The notes under the pieces were generated by a model. The model searched no databases. It saw only the letters and a program-made list of their open reading frames with translations, and was not told the origin of the DNA. A program made the translations under genes and the position numbers. Positions 49,869-61,472 of a stretch of DNA of 64,000 nucleotides are shown one piece after another. This DNA comes from Steromphala cineraria (Eukaryota > Mollusca > Gastropoda > Trochida > Trochidae), in assembly GCA_916613615.1 (NCBI GenBank), contig OU744732.1:51544227-51608226 (forward strand). The letters are read 5' to 3'. Position 1 is the first letter of the stretch. The number at the start of each line of letters is the position of its first letter.

Positions 49869-52800
49869 TCATGATGACTTGAGATTCAATTTGTCCATTC
49901 CTCCACAAGCCCCCTGAAGAATATCATCTGTACCGCTCCCCTCACAACTAGTCTCACTTGACAGAGTACCGCTCCCTATACAACTAGTTTCAGTTGACAG
50001 AGTACTACTGTCCACACAACTGCTCACATCAGAGACGAGGGCATCTGGTTTGGCCAGTTTGTCTGCCTTTTTGAGGATACAAGCCTGTTTGTAGGGAGGG
50101 TTGATCGGTGATTGAGTTGGCGCGTGGTACGTGTAACCCTTCCCAGGTTCTAGCTGGAAAATACAAGTAAAAATAAATTCTGACAAAACCGATTCTTGAA
50201 TCAACTCATTTAATAACGAAGATTTTTTGTATAGAATATATAAAATTTTACCATTATCTGTGAAGTAGGGCACAAACAATTATAAAGAAGAAGTTGCAAT
50301 TTTAAAAGTTGAGCCTGCTTAAGTAAAATCCAGAAAAAATGACTCTTTGTTTGTTGCTTAGATAATGAAAATAGAAACCTAATGACTTCCCTTACAGAAT
50401 GTATACCTCTTTTGATGATTAGAGATCAAGAACATAATTTTAATCATATTTTGAGGACTAATGTGGTATATCCTCTATACTTGACAAACCTCCAGAGGGT
50501 AAGTGCGGTCTGAGTCGAAGCCGCTGAGGTCTCCACAGGCAAGAAATGGTACGATCACTCGATTGGGTCCTTCCAGGTTGTTGAAATCAACATCTTCAAA
50601 GGGAACATAGGGAAACACATTAACCTTACAGATTTACTTCAGTAGTTCATCCTCTTGGGTTTTCAAATACTTTTTTGCTTCCTGTATGTAAACATTATCC
50701 TTGGAGATTAGCTAATTGCCTTATGCAATGATCAACATTTATATATCTTGGAAACGCCTACATATCAGCAGATTGCTTTAGCATGATTTGCCTCATATCT
50801 CCATCTGTCCCTCATCACTGTTCCTGACATCTACTCTCAAACAGTTACTCATTGCTATAATTAGGACACCTACATCTTCATTCACCACTGTCAATGTTGC
50901 AGGCTTTAATCATTTCATAGGCTAGTTGCATATGAGACAAATCCCAACATAATAATATCATAATAAGGATGGTAGGAGTATTGTTGATATGAAACTGCTG
51001 ATGATCCCAGAAGTGCTCACCATAGTGATGGTCTAGAAGTGGGTTGGACATGTTAGGAGTGTACCCGTCTGGGGGTGAGTAGTTCTGACACACAACAAAA
51101 GCCTCTGCAAGACAAGAAAGTGATGATCATGAAACACAACACTCTTTCTTGATTCTGATTGGTGGTAAACATGATAAAAAAGACAGATTATAGAAAATAC
51201 AAATTTGAGTAAAGAGCAAGTCTATAATTCAAATAAACCAGTATTTTCTGAGGCCCCATTTTAATATTCAAATAAATAATCATTTTGAGAATTATTTAAT
51301 AGAGACTGAATGTTGGTCTACCTCAGCCTGATTAAATAATGTGCTCTGAGGAATAAAATTTAAAAGAATAATTGACTCTACCGAAATTTTAATTCAATCC
51401 AACTGAGCTTAACTCTAAGCAATATGGTCTGAAGGCACCCTAGCTTCATGCAAGTTGTAACATTAGTTAAATGCAGACAGAAAACAGTGCAACTTGTAAG
51501 TATATTTGTATATTAAAATCAAATCAAGAATTATACTGTGAATCTCACCAATACTAGAGTTGCGACTACTCCTGGGTTTGAAGACAGTTACGAGAGGGAA
51601 GAAAATCTTCAACTGGGAATACAGCAGTGTCACATCCTTTCCACGGAATATCTGTACACATGGTAAGAAATGGTTTGTTCGGTTCTTCAGGGTAAACAGT
51701 TTTCATGTGTTGTTTGTCTTCATATAATTTTCGGAAAGAGCTTTGAGAATGTTTTTATTTTTTAAACCAGTAAACATAACATATGACTGGCAACATTTTG
51801 TCAGGACTATTTGTGGTTTCTATCTAATAAATTGACAAAATTATACATAAATTAATATTATATTTATTATTAAATAAGTTAATTATTAAGCTTGATGTCA
51901 ACAATGACCATTAGTGATAACTCAGTTACCTCCCTTTTCAAATTCATTTGACAGAGAATGTATAAAACCATTTGATAAATAATAACTCTTTATATTTCTA
52001 TTTCATTAAAAAACTGAAACAACATAAATTTTCATATAAATTCAACTTAACTTGAAAATAATCAATATGATAATAAATATGTTCTTACTCTAGAATTCAG
52101 CGATCACTTATCATGGCAACATGGTTTACGGAGTTGTCCCCCTTTATTGTTTTTTACTTTTCCAAAACATTTCAACTATTGGTAACTGCTTCTAATTAAC
52201 ATTTATGTCATTAAAGGGGCAGTAGCACGTTTTTGATTATTTTATGTTTTAAAATTTTCACTGATAATTGGATGTTAATGCTAAATGTGTTATTTTGATA
52301 GTGTCAAAAATCTCATAACACAAATCAATAATCCATAGTAAGAGAACAAAGTATGAAGATTCACCTAAAATTCACGGGCGGCCATTTTTTGTGAACACCT
52401 TTAATTCATTTTGTGTAAGAAAAATGAATCGCATGGCTAAACTTTATATTATATATATGAATTATTTCTGCTTCATTTAGTTTAAATGCATTGTCTTTCA
52501 ATTGAAACCATTGATTTTCATTTTCCTAACATCACCTTATATTCCCCCTGAAAACGTGCTACTGCCCCTTTAAGAGCAATGAACACATAAATTGATATAA
52601 ATTAATCAAAGATTTTACAATCTGATACTAAAGGTAAAAGTCACATTGTATTCACCTTTGCAACAAATGTTCCTGATCTCTTGAGTACAAATGTAGTTAT
52701 GTTAAGTGCCTGCAACAAAGCATATATTTATTGCATGTCATTCAATTATAGACGCTTCAAAATAAGCACCATGTTATTATTTTGACATGCAAAAGTTCAT

Positions 52801-55210
52801 ATAATGATCCATATATAACTTAAATATGTTGAATATTTTATTGTTAATAAATGATCAATTGAATGATTTAATATTAAATAATTATTGACTTTATGTGATG
52901 AAGTAAGCCAATCAGAAAGATGGAAATTCATTAAGATATATAGTATCGTACCAGCCTAAGTGAGGGGAGAATGAATAGTAATTAGATGTACTTTAAACAC
53001 AAGAAAGCAATCCAATAAAAACAGAGGATACTCGGGAAATGATTAGAGTAATCTGTTAGTAGAGAATGCGGAAAATGATGCATCAATACTTACAGCAAGC
53101 AGTAGTTGAGCTTGTATATATTCATCTATGTCATGTAAACCAGTCACTGAAAAAATAAATAAAACGATGATTAATTTGTACATTTAGAATTCAGTGCAGC
53201 TTTTTATTCCAAAGGTTTTTCATCTATATATCTGAAAAAACATGGTATCTTAAAATGCTGAGTTGTCATTTTTTCACATTTAAAAAAAAGCTTGATATAG
53301 TCATAAACAGAAAAAAAAAATTGTGTCAGTAATATGATTAAAATTCGTAATCTTTCAGAGCAAAAATAAAATTTCACCTTAAAATAATCTTTTTTTAAGA
53401 GATATGATCAAGGAGTATTAATTTCATAATCTTAAAAATACTCTCTGTGATTTCAATCATATATTGTTTTGCTTGTATACCAAGGTTTAAGGCATGGTTC
53501 ATAATACAAATTTAAAAAATCTAACATAGGTACCTGCGCATCATTTTCCTGTTTTAGATCATAATCTGAACTTCAAACATTCCTCAGTCTAAGTAAACCT
53601 AGCCTCAATATAACCCGTTTCACGTCGATATTGAGTCTAGAAAGGTCTAGTAGAGGGTTGTGTCAGCCCACATATAGAATTGACCAATCAGAACTCATCT
53701 TACCAAGCCACAATAGTTTGCCTTCGCATGTTTAACGTTGGAGGGTTATAGGTCGTAGAAAGGTCGGCTGCGCGACCCTCAAGTAGACCTTTCTAGACTC
53801 ATTATCGGAATGAAACGGTAATATTCAGGCTAGGTTTACTTAGACTGGACATTCCTATGGTCACTTTACAAACATGGCTTAGCTTAGATGAACAGACAAT
53901 AGTTCTCAATCAAATAAAACTATTGATAAAGTTTTGCATATACGCAACCCCCTACAACTCACAAAGTGGCTCTATAATGGAAGAATTAACTCGAATAAAA
54001 ACAGACACCGGAGCAAAACAAATTTCATTGAGATATCTTTAATATTTAAAACTAATTGTCTGGACAGAACAGAGAATAGAACTACCTCAAACAAATTAAT
54101 TGGAGAAGATGTCAAAAAACAACCATAGGTTGTTAATACTACAATGTTAGTGCATAATACACAAGCCACATAAATAGAGGATTTTATCTGAGAATCTTTG
54201 AGATACTATGTTTACGACACATGTGCTTATATATTAGTATCAAACAAGCAAAAGTGAGAGATATAACAATATTTTGGCATGAGTGTCATAAACATATTGT
54301 CATGGGCACATCATAGGCAAACTATGGCATCTAAACGTTATTTACAAAGTATCTTCACAATGGAAGTGATATAGTGCTGTATGGTATTGTATGAAAAATA
54401 TGTGTACACACTGACATGATTGCCCTTGTAGCCAGTAATAAAATGTTTTTCTTATATAAAAATACATATTATCAGAAAACTAGAGGTGTAACGATACAGC
54501 AATACAGTATCCTATCATGATACATGGGCCACAATGTATCTTATTGTATCATAGGATGCGTATCGGGATACATATAATGATAATAAATTATCTCAAAACT
54601 GAGATATACATTTAAGATACTTCATTATGCACCTCTTCCAAAATTTGGAAGTTGGATTATATCATAATTACATAAAACAAGATGGGTTTGTGAAACACGA
54701 ATGCCCCCGGATGCATATGTCAAGTATCAAAGACCTAGCTCCGACCAATCAAAAGTTATGACCAAGGTTAAAGTTTTTGTGGACAAACGGACAGACGGAC
54801 AGACGGACGGACGGACGGACAGACGGACAGGTGAAAAACAATATACCCCCGGAATCTCATAAAAACCTCCAAGTAAATTCTTCTCACGATTAACTGATTC
54901 AAATATTTTGTGCAAAGATCATTATGTCAGTAGTTAATATGTATCAGGATATGCATTGTCTCGTGACCCCCATATCGGGAAACATATCGTTTTGCGACCC
55001 TCCTGTGTCATTACACCTTTACAGAAAACACAAGAAACTAGTACCATCAGGAGCTCCGTCACACACAACCAGGTCCGCTTGTTCTCCTTCAAAGTGACTG
55101 ATGATCTCCTGGGCTGTTGACTTCTGTAACACAACAAACAATACTACTGTATTTACTACTACTCCTACTACAACTTCTACTACTACCGGTACTACTATTA
55201 CTACTGTATT

Positions 55211-55244
<34 letters not shown>

Positions 55245-58200
55245 GTAGGTAGATGTGTTTTGTGTGAATTTTACTTTAAAAGTTGAACCTAACACTGGGT
55301 TGACTAAAATGTCAATACTATCAATTGTCGGACGTGCAATCAGTACTATTATCATTTCAAAACATGATTATGGATAAAGTACTATCTATCGTAACACTCC
55401 TAGCATTTTTATAGAACTATCATCCCCACATTTGTGCATGCTCATGGTGCGAAATAATAGAGTCACTGGTAAACAGTGGAGAACATATGGGTTTTCAGAT
55501 TGGATTCAAATGCTTTAAGTGTTTCTGATGCTTTGACTTGGAGTGGCAGTGGATTCCACAGTCAAATGAAACGATTGTTTATAAAATGAGGATTATCTGG
55601 AAGAAGGGACAGTAAGTAGTAGCTGGTTCTGAAATCTGAGAGATCTGGATGATGAATATTCCATGATAAATTCTTTGAGGTAAGATGGATTTTTTAGAGT
55701 TATGCTATCGAAACGATTTGATTACGCACTGATGGAGAGACAACAGAGCTAGCAACTTATCCCTATATTAATGTCAAGGGGATAAAAGTATTCCAGGTCA
55801 AACATTGGGTAAAGAATAAAGAGGACATGAAAATACAAATTAAATCTTCAAAAGGGATTTAATCTGACATGAGGCAACATCAAAAAACAAAGCTAGACTA
55901 TATAACGTTTATACCCTCACCCTGACAACATAAACACCAGCCTACCCCTGTGATTCCAGCTGAAAAAAACATTTTCTTAACAAAGACGTAGAGATATATT
56001 TGTTTTTCCTTGCTACATGAGAACACAAGAAAGAGAAGATATTCTAAGTTGGAGAACTGGTTCCTCATCCTTTTCATGAAGAAAATACAGCAAACCCTGG
56101 TTAAAATGCCCCTGGTTATAATGCCAACCTGGATATAATGCCAAGCTGGATATAATGACATGGTTTTGCCAGAACGGATTTCCTGCCCTTATATCTCACT
56201 GCTTATAATGCCATACTGGATATAGTGCCATTTGCTGATGCTTTTTGGAAAAGAAGTCAGTTTTCGCTGGCTTTAATGTCAATGAAAACACTCTGTTTAG
56301 GTTACGGTTTTTAATAATTAAAGTGACACAGAGTATCTTTCTTAAAATTTTATTTGGTTTTGATAAGCTACAAAATATCTAATATGCTCATTGAAGTTCA
56401 TATCTCATCACTGGACCTGCAAATATATCCATTTATGCATAATATCTCTAAAATGCTTGATTTATGGAAAAATCTCAAATACGTTTAATATTCGAAATTA
56501 TGCATCCAATTAATCTACCTAGTAGTTACAATACCTAATAAACACTATCGAATCGAATATATCTTCCTGTCAGCTTATGACAAGGTTTAAAAATAGAGCC
56601 ATTGGCTCTGTAGCTCATCAGGCTTCATATCTAATTTTGCGCTGGCCAATGTGGTTTCCCATTTGTAGGGGCCACAAAGTCTCAAATTCTAAACTATATG
56701 TGATGTGATTTCAGATACCTGTAATCAATACAGAAATGGAAATATTTCATATCAGGATATTGGGATTATATTTTAACTGTAAACTTAGTTTGCAATGTAA
56801 GCCCATTGTGTTCTTTATGTGAAGACTTATTTCGCCATACTTGTGTAGACACTTGACATTGATTGAAGCTGCCTTAAAATATAATCTTTCAACAGTAAAC
56901 CTTTCCTTGTCAGAAATTTTCTAGGGAAGCACACATAAAATATCTCTTAAAATTGATACTTGTGACTTCTGTTGGTAGTTTTTAACTCTTTGATCTTTGA
57001 TTATGCTATTTTAAGTGTAATATTTTCCTAATTTGGGTATATTCTTTACTTTGCAGTGTTTTACCCCTTAAGAAGCCATACCATGGCCAGGATTACCTGT
57101 TTTCGACAGAACAATGATGAAAATAGGTTTTTAGGGTGTGGTCCCTTGGGCCCTTATTAGGCACCACAGGGCTACCAAAGCTTCAGTTTAAAATCCTCAC
57201 TAGTCAAGGAGTCTGTCACTCTGTACACAAAGTTTCAACATTCTGGGCCTTGTGGTTCTGGAGAAGAAGATGAAAATAGGTTTTTAGGGCTTGGTCCCTG
57301 TAGCTCTTATTAGGGGTCACAGGGCCATCAAAGCTATAATTCAAAATGCTCACTAGTCAAGGAGTCTGTAAACACAATTTCAGCTTTCTAGGCCTCATGG
57401 TTCTGGAGAAGAAGATGAAAATAGGTTTTTAGGGCGCAGCCCCTGTGGCCCTTATTAGGGGTCACAGGACCACCAAAGCTACAATTTATAATCCTCACTA
57501 GTCAAGGAGTCTGTACATACAATTTCAGCTTTCTAGGCCTCATGGTTCTGGAGAAGAAGATGAAAATAGGTTTTTAGGGAGTGGTCCCTGTGGCCCTTAT
57601 TAGGGGTCACGGGGCCACCAAAGCTACAATTTTTAATCCTCACTAGCCAAGGAGTATGTACACAAAGTTTTAGGTTTCTAGGCCTTATGGTTCTGGAGAA
57701 GAAGTCGAAATTCCACAATGACGGATGGACGGACGGACGCCGGACACCATGCCATGCCATAAGCCAATCGGGCCTGACAGGCAAGATGAGCTAAAAATTA
57801 CGTTTGGCAAAATTGCGCGCGCCACTCGAGCAACATTGGTTTTCGATCAAAATCCCGACTTTGAATGGCCGTATTTTCGCTCTAATGTACTGATTGACCT
57901 TAAATTGTTATTTTAACATCGATTTCAAAATTTGACATATGTGATCCTATCAACATACTCTGTGTCTCTTTAAGTTTAATTGGCATTGCTCAAATCAATT
58001 GATACTTAGTGCATGTTGCATAGATACTTTGATTGTTGGTTTATAGGCATAAACCACTTGAGTGACATTCTACTTGCCTCAAACTGATTCACAAAATTCA
58101 TCACTTCTTTAAGTAGTGACTTTTTGCAACATGTTTCTTAATGCCGTACCTGGGTATAATGACCGGGATATAGTGCCATGTTTTCTCTAGGAATAATGGT

Positions 58201-59470
58201 GGCATTATAACCAGGTTTTACTATATGTTTTTCAATAAAAAAACACCAGTAGGATGAGGTCAAAGCATTCCTATTGGCTACCAGCAGGTTCTATTCCTAT
58301 TTTCACGTCTGCTTCACTGTCCTACCTTAGTAATGTCTCCTTGCAGTTGAATAACTCCCGGGATCGGTGCCATAGCCTGGAGGTCAACAGCTACTATCTT
58401 TGCATCACTCTGTTTCCCATCAACCCCTCTGTGAACAGAACAGTAACTCTCCTTATCTGTAACATTTTGATAATTCTCATTAAGCCTAGCCTTGCCTTCC
58501 GTTCAGTAACAAGTTGTATGCGGCGGGCATCCTTCTTTTAACATTGAGTGTTCACAAGCGCTTTCGAACATCCCGGGAAATTTCGTGTTCCTGAACTCAA
58601 GATTGGTTTTTCATTTCATAACTTTCTACATAACCTCTGTTACTACTGGGTAATGGTCCAACGCATAGAGAATGGTTATTTGTTGGAATCTTGTGATTGG
58701 CTAGAACTTACCTAACCTCAGACCGTGTATGCAAAGGAAACCTAAAATGTTTTGATTTTAGGGGTATAACAGTGCATAAAATTGTTGATGCATCCAATGT
58801 AGGGGTTGAGATAGCACAGTGGTTAGCAAGTTCGGTTTCGGATCAAGAGATCAAGCACTGATAATTTGTGACATTTTTATCCTGAGACAATGGTTTGTTT
58901 ATGAAGAGACCAAAACGAGAGAATTTACCTGAGTTTTCTGGAGAGCACCTGACTCCAGCTACCTGGGGCTGCACACAGATCAACCACCTTTGTCACACCT
59001 GAGAAATATTTCATTTCATAACATTTAGGCATTTTATAAATTTTTGAAAAAAATAAACATTGCCTTCATGCATACAAATCATCAAGTTTATAAACAATAT
59101 AAGGAATAATTCATTATATACAAATAAGCGATGGTATTCAACTGAAAGTGAGGCTAGAATTTACAAATAACCAGAAATAAAGGGAAGAGACTGAAAATAT
59201 TGTTTTCAATAAATCAATATTACAAACCATAACCTGAGTGAAAAATTATGAAATGAATGTTCTTGCGGTAAATGAATTGAATGGTCAACTTCCAAAAATG
59301 ACGATCCAACAACAACTGACATTCAAACCAGAATATTTTATGCTTTTACCTTCAAATATTTTGAAGTCGTCATTTATCTGGAGCAGTTTGAAAGCACTTC
59401 TTGCCCTCCATCCCTCCTCCTTGGCCAGTCTGTAGTAGACGTCTCGTTTGTCTTTGGATGATCTCCCCAT
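49869..59470 (-). CDS. FTSJ1: tRNA (cytidine/guanosine 32/34-2'-O)-methyltransferase FTSJ1 (TRM7), complete
   Basis: Ten minus-strand exons: 59470-59350, 58998-58929, 58428-58326, 55123-55045, 53146-53094, 52709-52656, 51651-51549, 51104-51021, 50593-50490 and 50153-49869. All introns are GT-AG and all phases agree, giving 1056 nt and 351 residues (human FTSJ1 is 329). The enzyme uses S-adenosylmethionine to 2'-O-methylate tRNA anticodon-loop positions 32 and 34. In other species it works with THADA/Trm732 or WDR6/Trm734 partners. The protein opens [20 protein letters not shown]. The SAM-binding motif [11 protein letters not shown] is at 47-57. The catalytic tetrad is complete: Lys28, Asp120 (DGAPD), Lys160 (FVAKIFRG) and Glu195 (NSSIE). 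Spacing of the last three matches bacterial RrmJ. The C-terminus (about 270-351) is longer than in human and carries a short SxTLSxETSC repeat. The start has A at -3 and G at +4. An acceptor-like TTTTCAG just upstream of the ATG suggests a 5'-UTR intron. Introns 3, 4 and 6 hold transposons. Confidence 0.96.
52215..52569 (+). mobile_element. TTAA-flanked MITE (GCAGTAGCACG family) in FTSJ1 intron 6
   Basis: 355 bp, AGGGGCAGTAGCACG to CGTGCTACTGCCCCT, TTAA on both sides. It lies 86 bp beyond the end of exon 6. Confidence 0.94.
53585..53848. mobile_element. hAT-like MITE with 8-bp target duplication in FTSJ1 intron 4
   Basis: Inverted ends CAGTCTAAGTAAACCTAGCC and its complement enclose 264 bp. 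Both sides carry the direct 8-bp repeat ACATTCCT (53577-53584 and 53849-53856). CAG ends and 8-bp duplications are typical of hAT transposons. No ORF. Confidence 0.9.
54481..55021. mobile_element. hAT-like element with 8-bp target duplication, beside FTSJ1 exon 4
   Basis: 541 bp with imperfect ends TAGAGGTGTAACG and CATTACACCTTTA, flanked by CAGAAAAC at 54473-54480 and 55022-55029. Inside is a separate repeat with an ACAGACGG/GGAC run (54779-54830). The right border lies 23 bp from the end of FTSJ1 exon 4 (55045), just inside intron 4. Confidence 0.88.
55133..55243. repeat. ACT/TAC trinucleotide microsatellite in FTSJ1 intron 3
   Basis: Imperfect then perfect (ACT)n run directly upstream, in gene direction, of the exon 4 acceptor at 55124. 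Confidence 0.92.
56322..57969. mobile_element. AGTGACACAGAGTAT-family MITE, interrupted by a pearl-like element
   Basis: Ends AGTGACACAGAGTAT and ATACTCTGTGTCTCT with TTAA on both sides, homologous along its length to 36178-36667. The two halves are 56322-56594 and about 57798-57969. Confidence 0.92.
56594..57797 (+). mobile_element. Pearl/Helentron-like element, single copy, nested
   Basis: Starts ATAGAGCCATTGGCTCTGTA and ends AAGATGAGCTAAAA. The core repeat has four to five units of ~147 bp (marked GAAGAAGATGAAAATAGG), followed by a short GGAC run at 57726-57741 and GCCATGCCATAAGCC. Its core is clearly diverged from that of the array at 44.4-49 kb, while the ends are conserved. Confidence 0.9.
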
Positions 59471-59519
59471 AGTAATATCCTGATGCTGAAAATAGATTAT
59501 GATAATAACGTCAAATATG

Positions 59520-59776
59520 CCATTTAATATATAGCACCCATATCCATCCATTCGTGGTTGCTCAAGGCGCTTACATTGTTTTCCCTGACATGAATTCGTG
59601 GGATCTTTTAAGTGCGCAGTTTTTGTTGCACTACACACTAGGGCTCCAGGGTGACACATATCGAGTTCTAACAGAGGTGAACTCTAGGTTTTTACACCTT
59701 GGCCTGGATGGGATTCAAACCCCGGACCTCAGCAACGTGAGACCGGCGCCCTTGCCGACTGAGCTATCCAGTACCC
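59520..59776 (-). mobile_element. tRNA-derived SINE upstream of FTSJ1
   Basis: On the minus strand CTGGATAGCTCAGTCGGCAA (A box) and GGTTTGAATCCC (B box) lie at tRNA-like distance, and CTGGAT pairs with ATCCAG as a residual acceptor stem. The anticodon arm is degenerate and ~170 bp of non-tRNA sequence follow, so it is a SINE rather than a tRNA gene. It lies between 50 and 310 bp upstream of the FTSJ1 start codon, probably in a 5'-UTR intron. Confidence 0.8.
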
Positions 59777-59931
59777 AATATATGATATATATGTTGTGAA
59801 CTTGAAGTAACCATGTCACATGGAACCATCGTATCTGCAAAATTTGCCTCCTTGACAGTATTTAAACCAGTAAGGGGAAAATATTTACGGGTTCTGGCTG
59901 GCGAACAGTTATCGCCATTTGTTTTAGACAT
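59773..59931 (-). other. Short ORF upstream of FTSJ1 (possible 5' exon or uORF)
   Basis: From ATG 59931 the minus strand is open for about 50 codons and begins MSKTNGDNCSPARTRKYF. Composition looks somewhat coding, but the frame runs into the tRNA-derived SINE and ends there. It lies about 460 bp upstream of the FTSJ1 start codon on the same strand. It could be part of a 5'-untranslated first exon of FTSJ1, an upstream ORF, or chance. Confidence 0.18.
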
Positions 59932-60274
59932 TTTCGTTTCTAATATCAAAACGCACCATCAAATTTGGTAAATATTCTACAAAATACTTGATTAGGGATC
60001 GTCATGCCAGGAAATAAATGTTTCAATCATTCAAATGTTTCTATTGTTCTATGACCGCTAAAAATAACAACGGACCGATACTGACTTATTATTACTATAT
60101 TTATCAATCTGATTTGATTTGCCTTCCCCTGAAAGCCAAAGTGACATACTGTCAGTGACAAGCACTCGGTTCGATCGGGTCGCATGCAAGCAGTTTAGCA
60201 AGGACCAAATGACTTCTGGTAGATGTGAAATATTATGACCAAATTAATTATTATTGAAAAGAAAACGATTTCAG

Positions 60275-60364
60275 GTTTAAATTGAATTCTTTGAGGCATA
60301 ATCTGCTGTATTTTTTAATCGTGTGTTGTTTTCTTGATTTACACGCCGTAGCAATGATTGAAGG
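60275..60364 (+). other. Exon-like segment with hydrophobic stretch, divergent from FTSJ1
   Basis: A TTTCAG acceptor-like site precedes 60275 and a strong GTAAGT donor follows 60364. One frame between them encodes a hydrophobic, signal-peptide-like run (LLYFLIVCCFLDLHAVA) ending at MIE. There is no ATG before the hydrophobic run, so the segment would be internal, or start only at the late ATG. No partner exon was found in the remaining 3.6 kb on the plus strand. Weak. Confidence 0.2.
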
Positions 60365-61251
60365 TAAGTACCGTAACCGCATTGCCGTAATGTGGGCCAG
60401 TTTTGACCACGATTATTGCTTGGAAAATCATTCAAAAATTATTTGCAATCATATACAATTGATCTTTTTCTGTATCATAACCATAGCCAGACTCATTGTT
60501 TAATTTTTTTCAATATTTGATAAGATATCTCGACAGGTCACATGACTTTCCCGTCTTGTTTACTTTTCCTGCATGCAAAAATTTAGCTTTGGTGGCATCA
60601 GAAAAATTAAATTCTTTTGGTGAATTTTTTATTGGTAATAATTTGAAAGTGGGAGAGGAGGTCCTTTGATGAAAAAAAAAGAAGGATTGGATGTGGAAGA
60701 ATTCTCAAATGCCGTACAGCGAGGTGATGGCGATAACTGTTGCGCAGCGATATAACTCATCGCCAGCCAACTATGATTTTTCCTAAAATGAAAATGCATG
60801 AGACCTTTCCAGTATCAAAACAATTTTTTTGAAACAATCAAAACAAATATGATTCATCAGTGCAAATCTATATATATTAATACATTTTTAATAAAGTCAA
60901 CAACAGAAAAATTTGTTTAAATCTAGATAAAATATTGAAGCTGTCTAATGCAGTAGTGTAAAAAATTAGAGAGACCAGAGACAAAACAGATGTTCCATAA
61001 CTTCCAATTTTCAAGTAAATTTAAACCTTTATGTAACTCCTTTACCTTGAACAAACACTATCTTGATCAGGTAACCCGTTACAACGTTATATAAGTAAAA
61101 ATCGCAGCCCAGATAACCAGAGAATTGTGAAATTGTCACGTTTTAAAGGGTAACATGTTGTGATTTAAGAAAAATCAAAGGGAGGTAACTCTGAAGTTCT
61201 GTATCAATATTGCGTACCACTAATGATGTCATATTGCGTTCCACCAATCTA
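60365..61251. other. No gene recognised
   Basis: AT-rich. ATGGCGATAACTGTTGCGC near 60728 is an inverted relative of a sequence near 59900, perhaps ends of an old element. Confidence 0.4.
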
Positions 61252-61255
61252 TTAA

Positions 61256-61468
61256 AGGGACAGTCCTATCAGGGTATTTTATTGTGGAAATTCAAGGGGA
61301 TATATTTTTTATGCATATAATTCTATAATTAGAACATGTTAAATAACTCTACAAATAAAGAAATGTTCCTGGGGGAACGATTTTGTTGATTTAAATTTGA
61401 CAACGTTAAAAATGGGGGATAAGCGTATTTCGTTTCCACACAAAAAAATACCCCGATAGGACTGTCCC
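61256..61468. mobile_element. TTAA-flanked MITE (GGACAGTCC family)
   Basis: Ends AGGGACAGTCCTATCAGGG and CCCCGATAGGACTGTCCC with TTAA on both sides, 213 bp, no ORF. Confidence 0.88.
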
Positions 61469-61472
61469 TTAA

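Larger units (their letters stand above)
56088..58223. mobile_element. pogo/Tigger-like TA-flanked element, outer shell of a nested insertion
   Basis: Left end CAGCAAACCCTGGTTAAAATG and right end, read inverted, TAGTAAAACCTGGTTATAATG; TA on both sides. Further CTGGATATAATGCC echoes occur inside near both ends. No transposase ORF. It lies in FTSJ1 intron 3 and encloses two further elements. Confidence 0.75.

Noticed and set aside
55089..55355. Poly-Ser/poly-Thr ORFs near FTSJ1 exon 4
   Set aside because: They are translations of the ACT microsatellite; the real coding frame is exon 4 of FTSJ1.
59702..59776. Functional tRNA gene on the minus strand
   Set aside because: A and B boxes and a partial acceptor stem exist, but the anticodon arm does not fold and unrelated SINE body follows.
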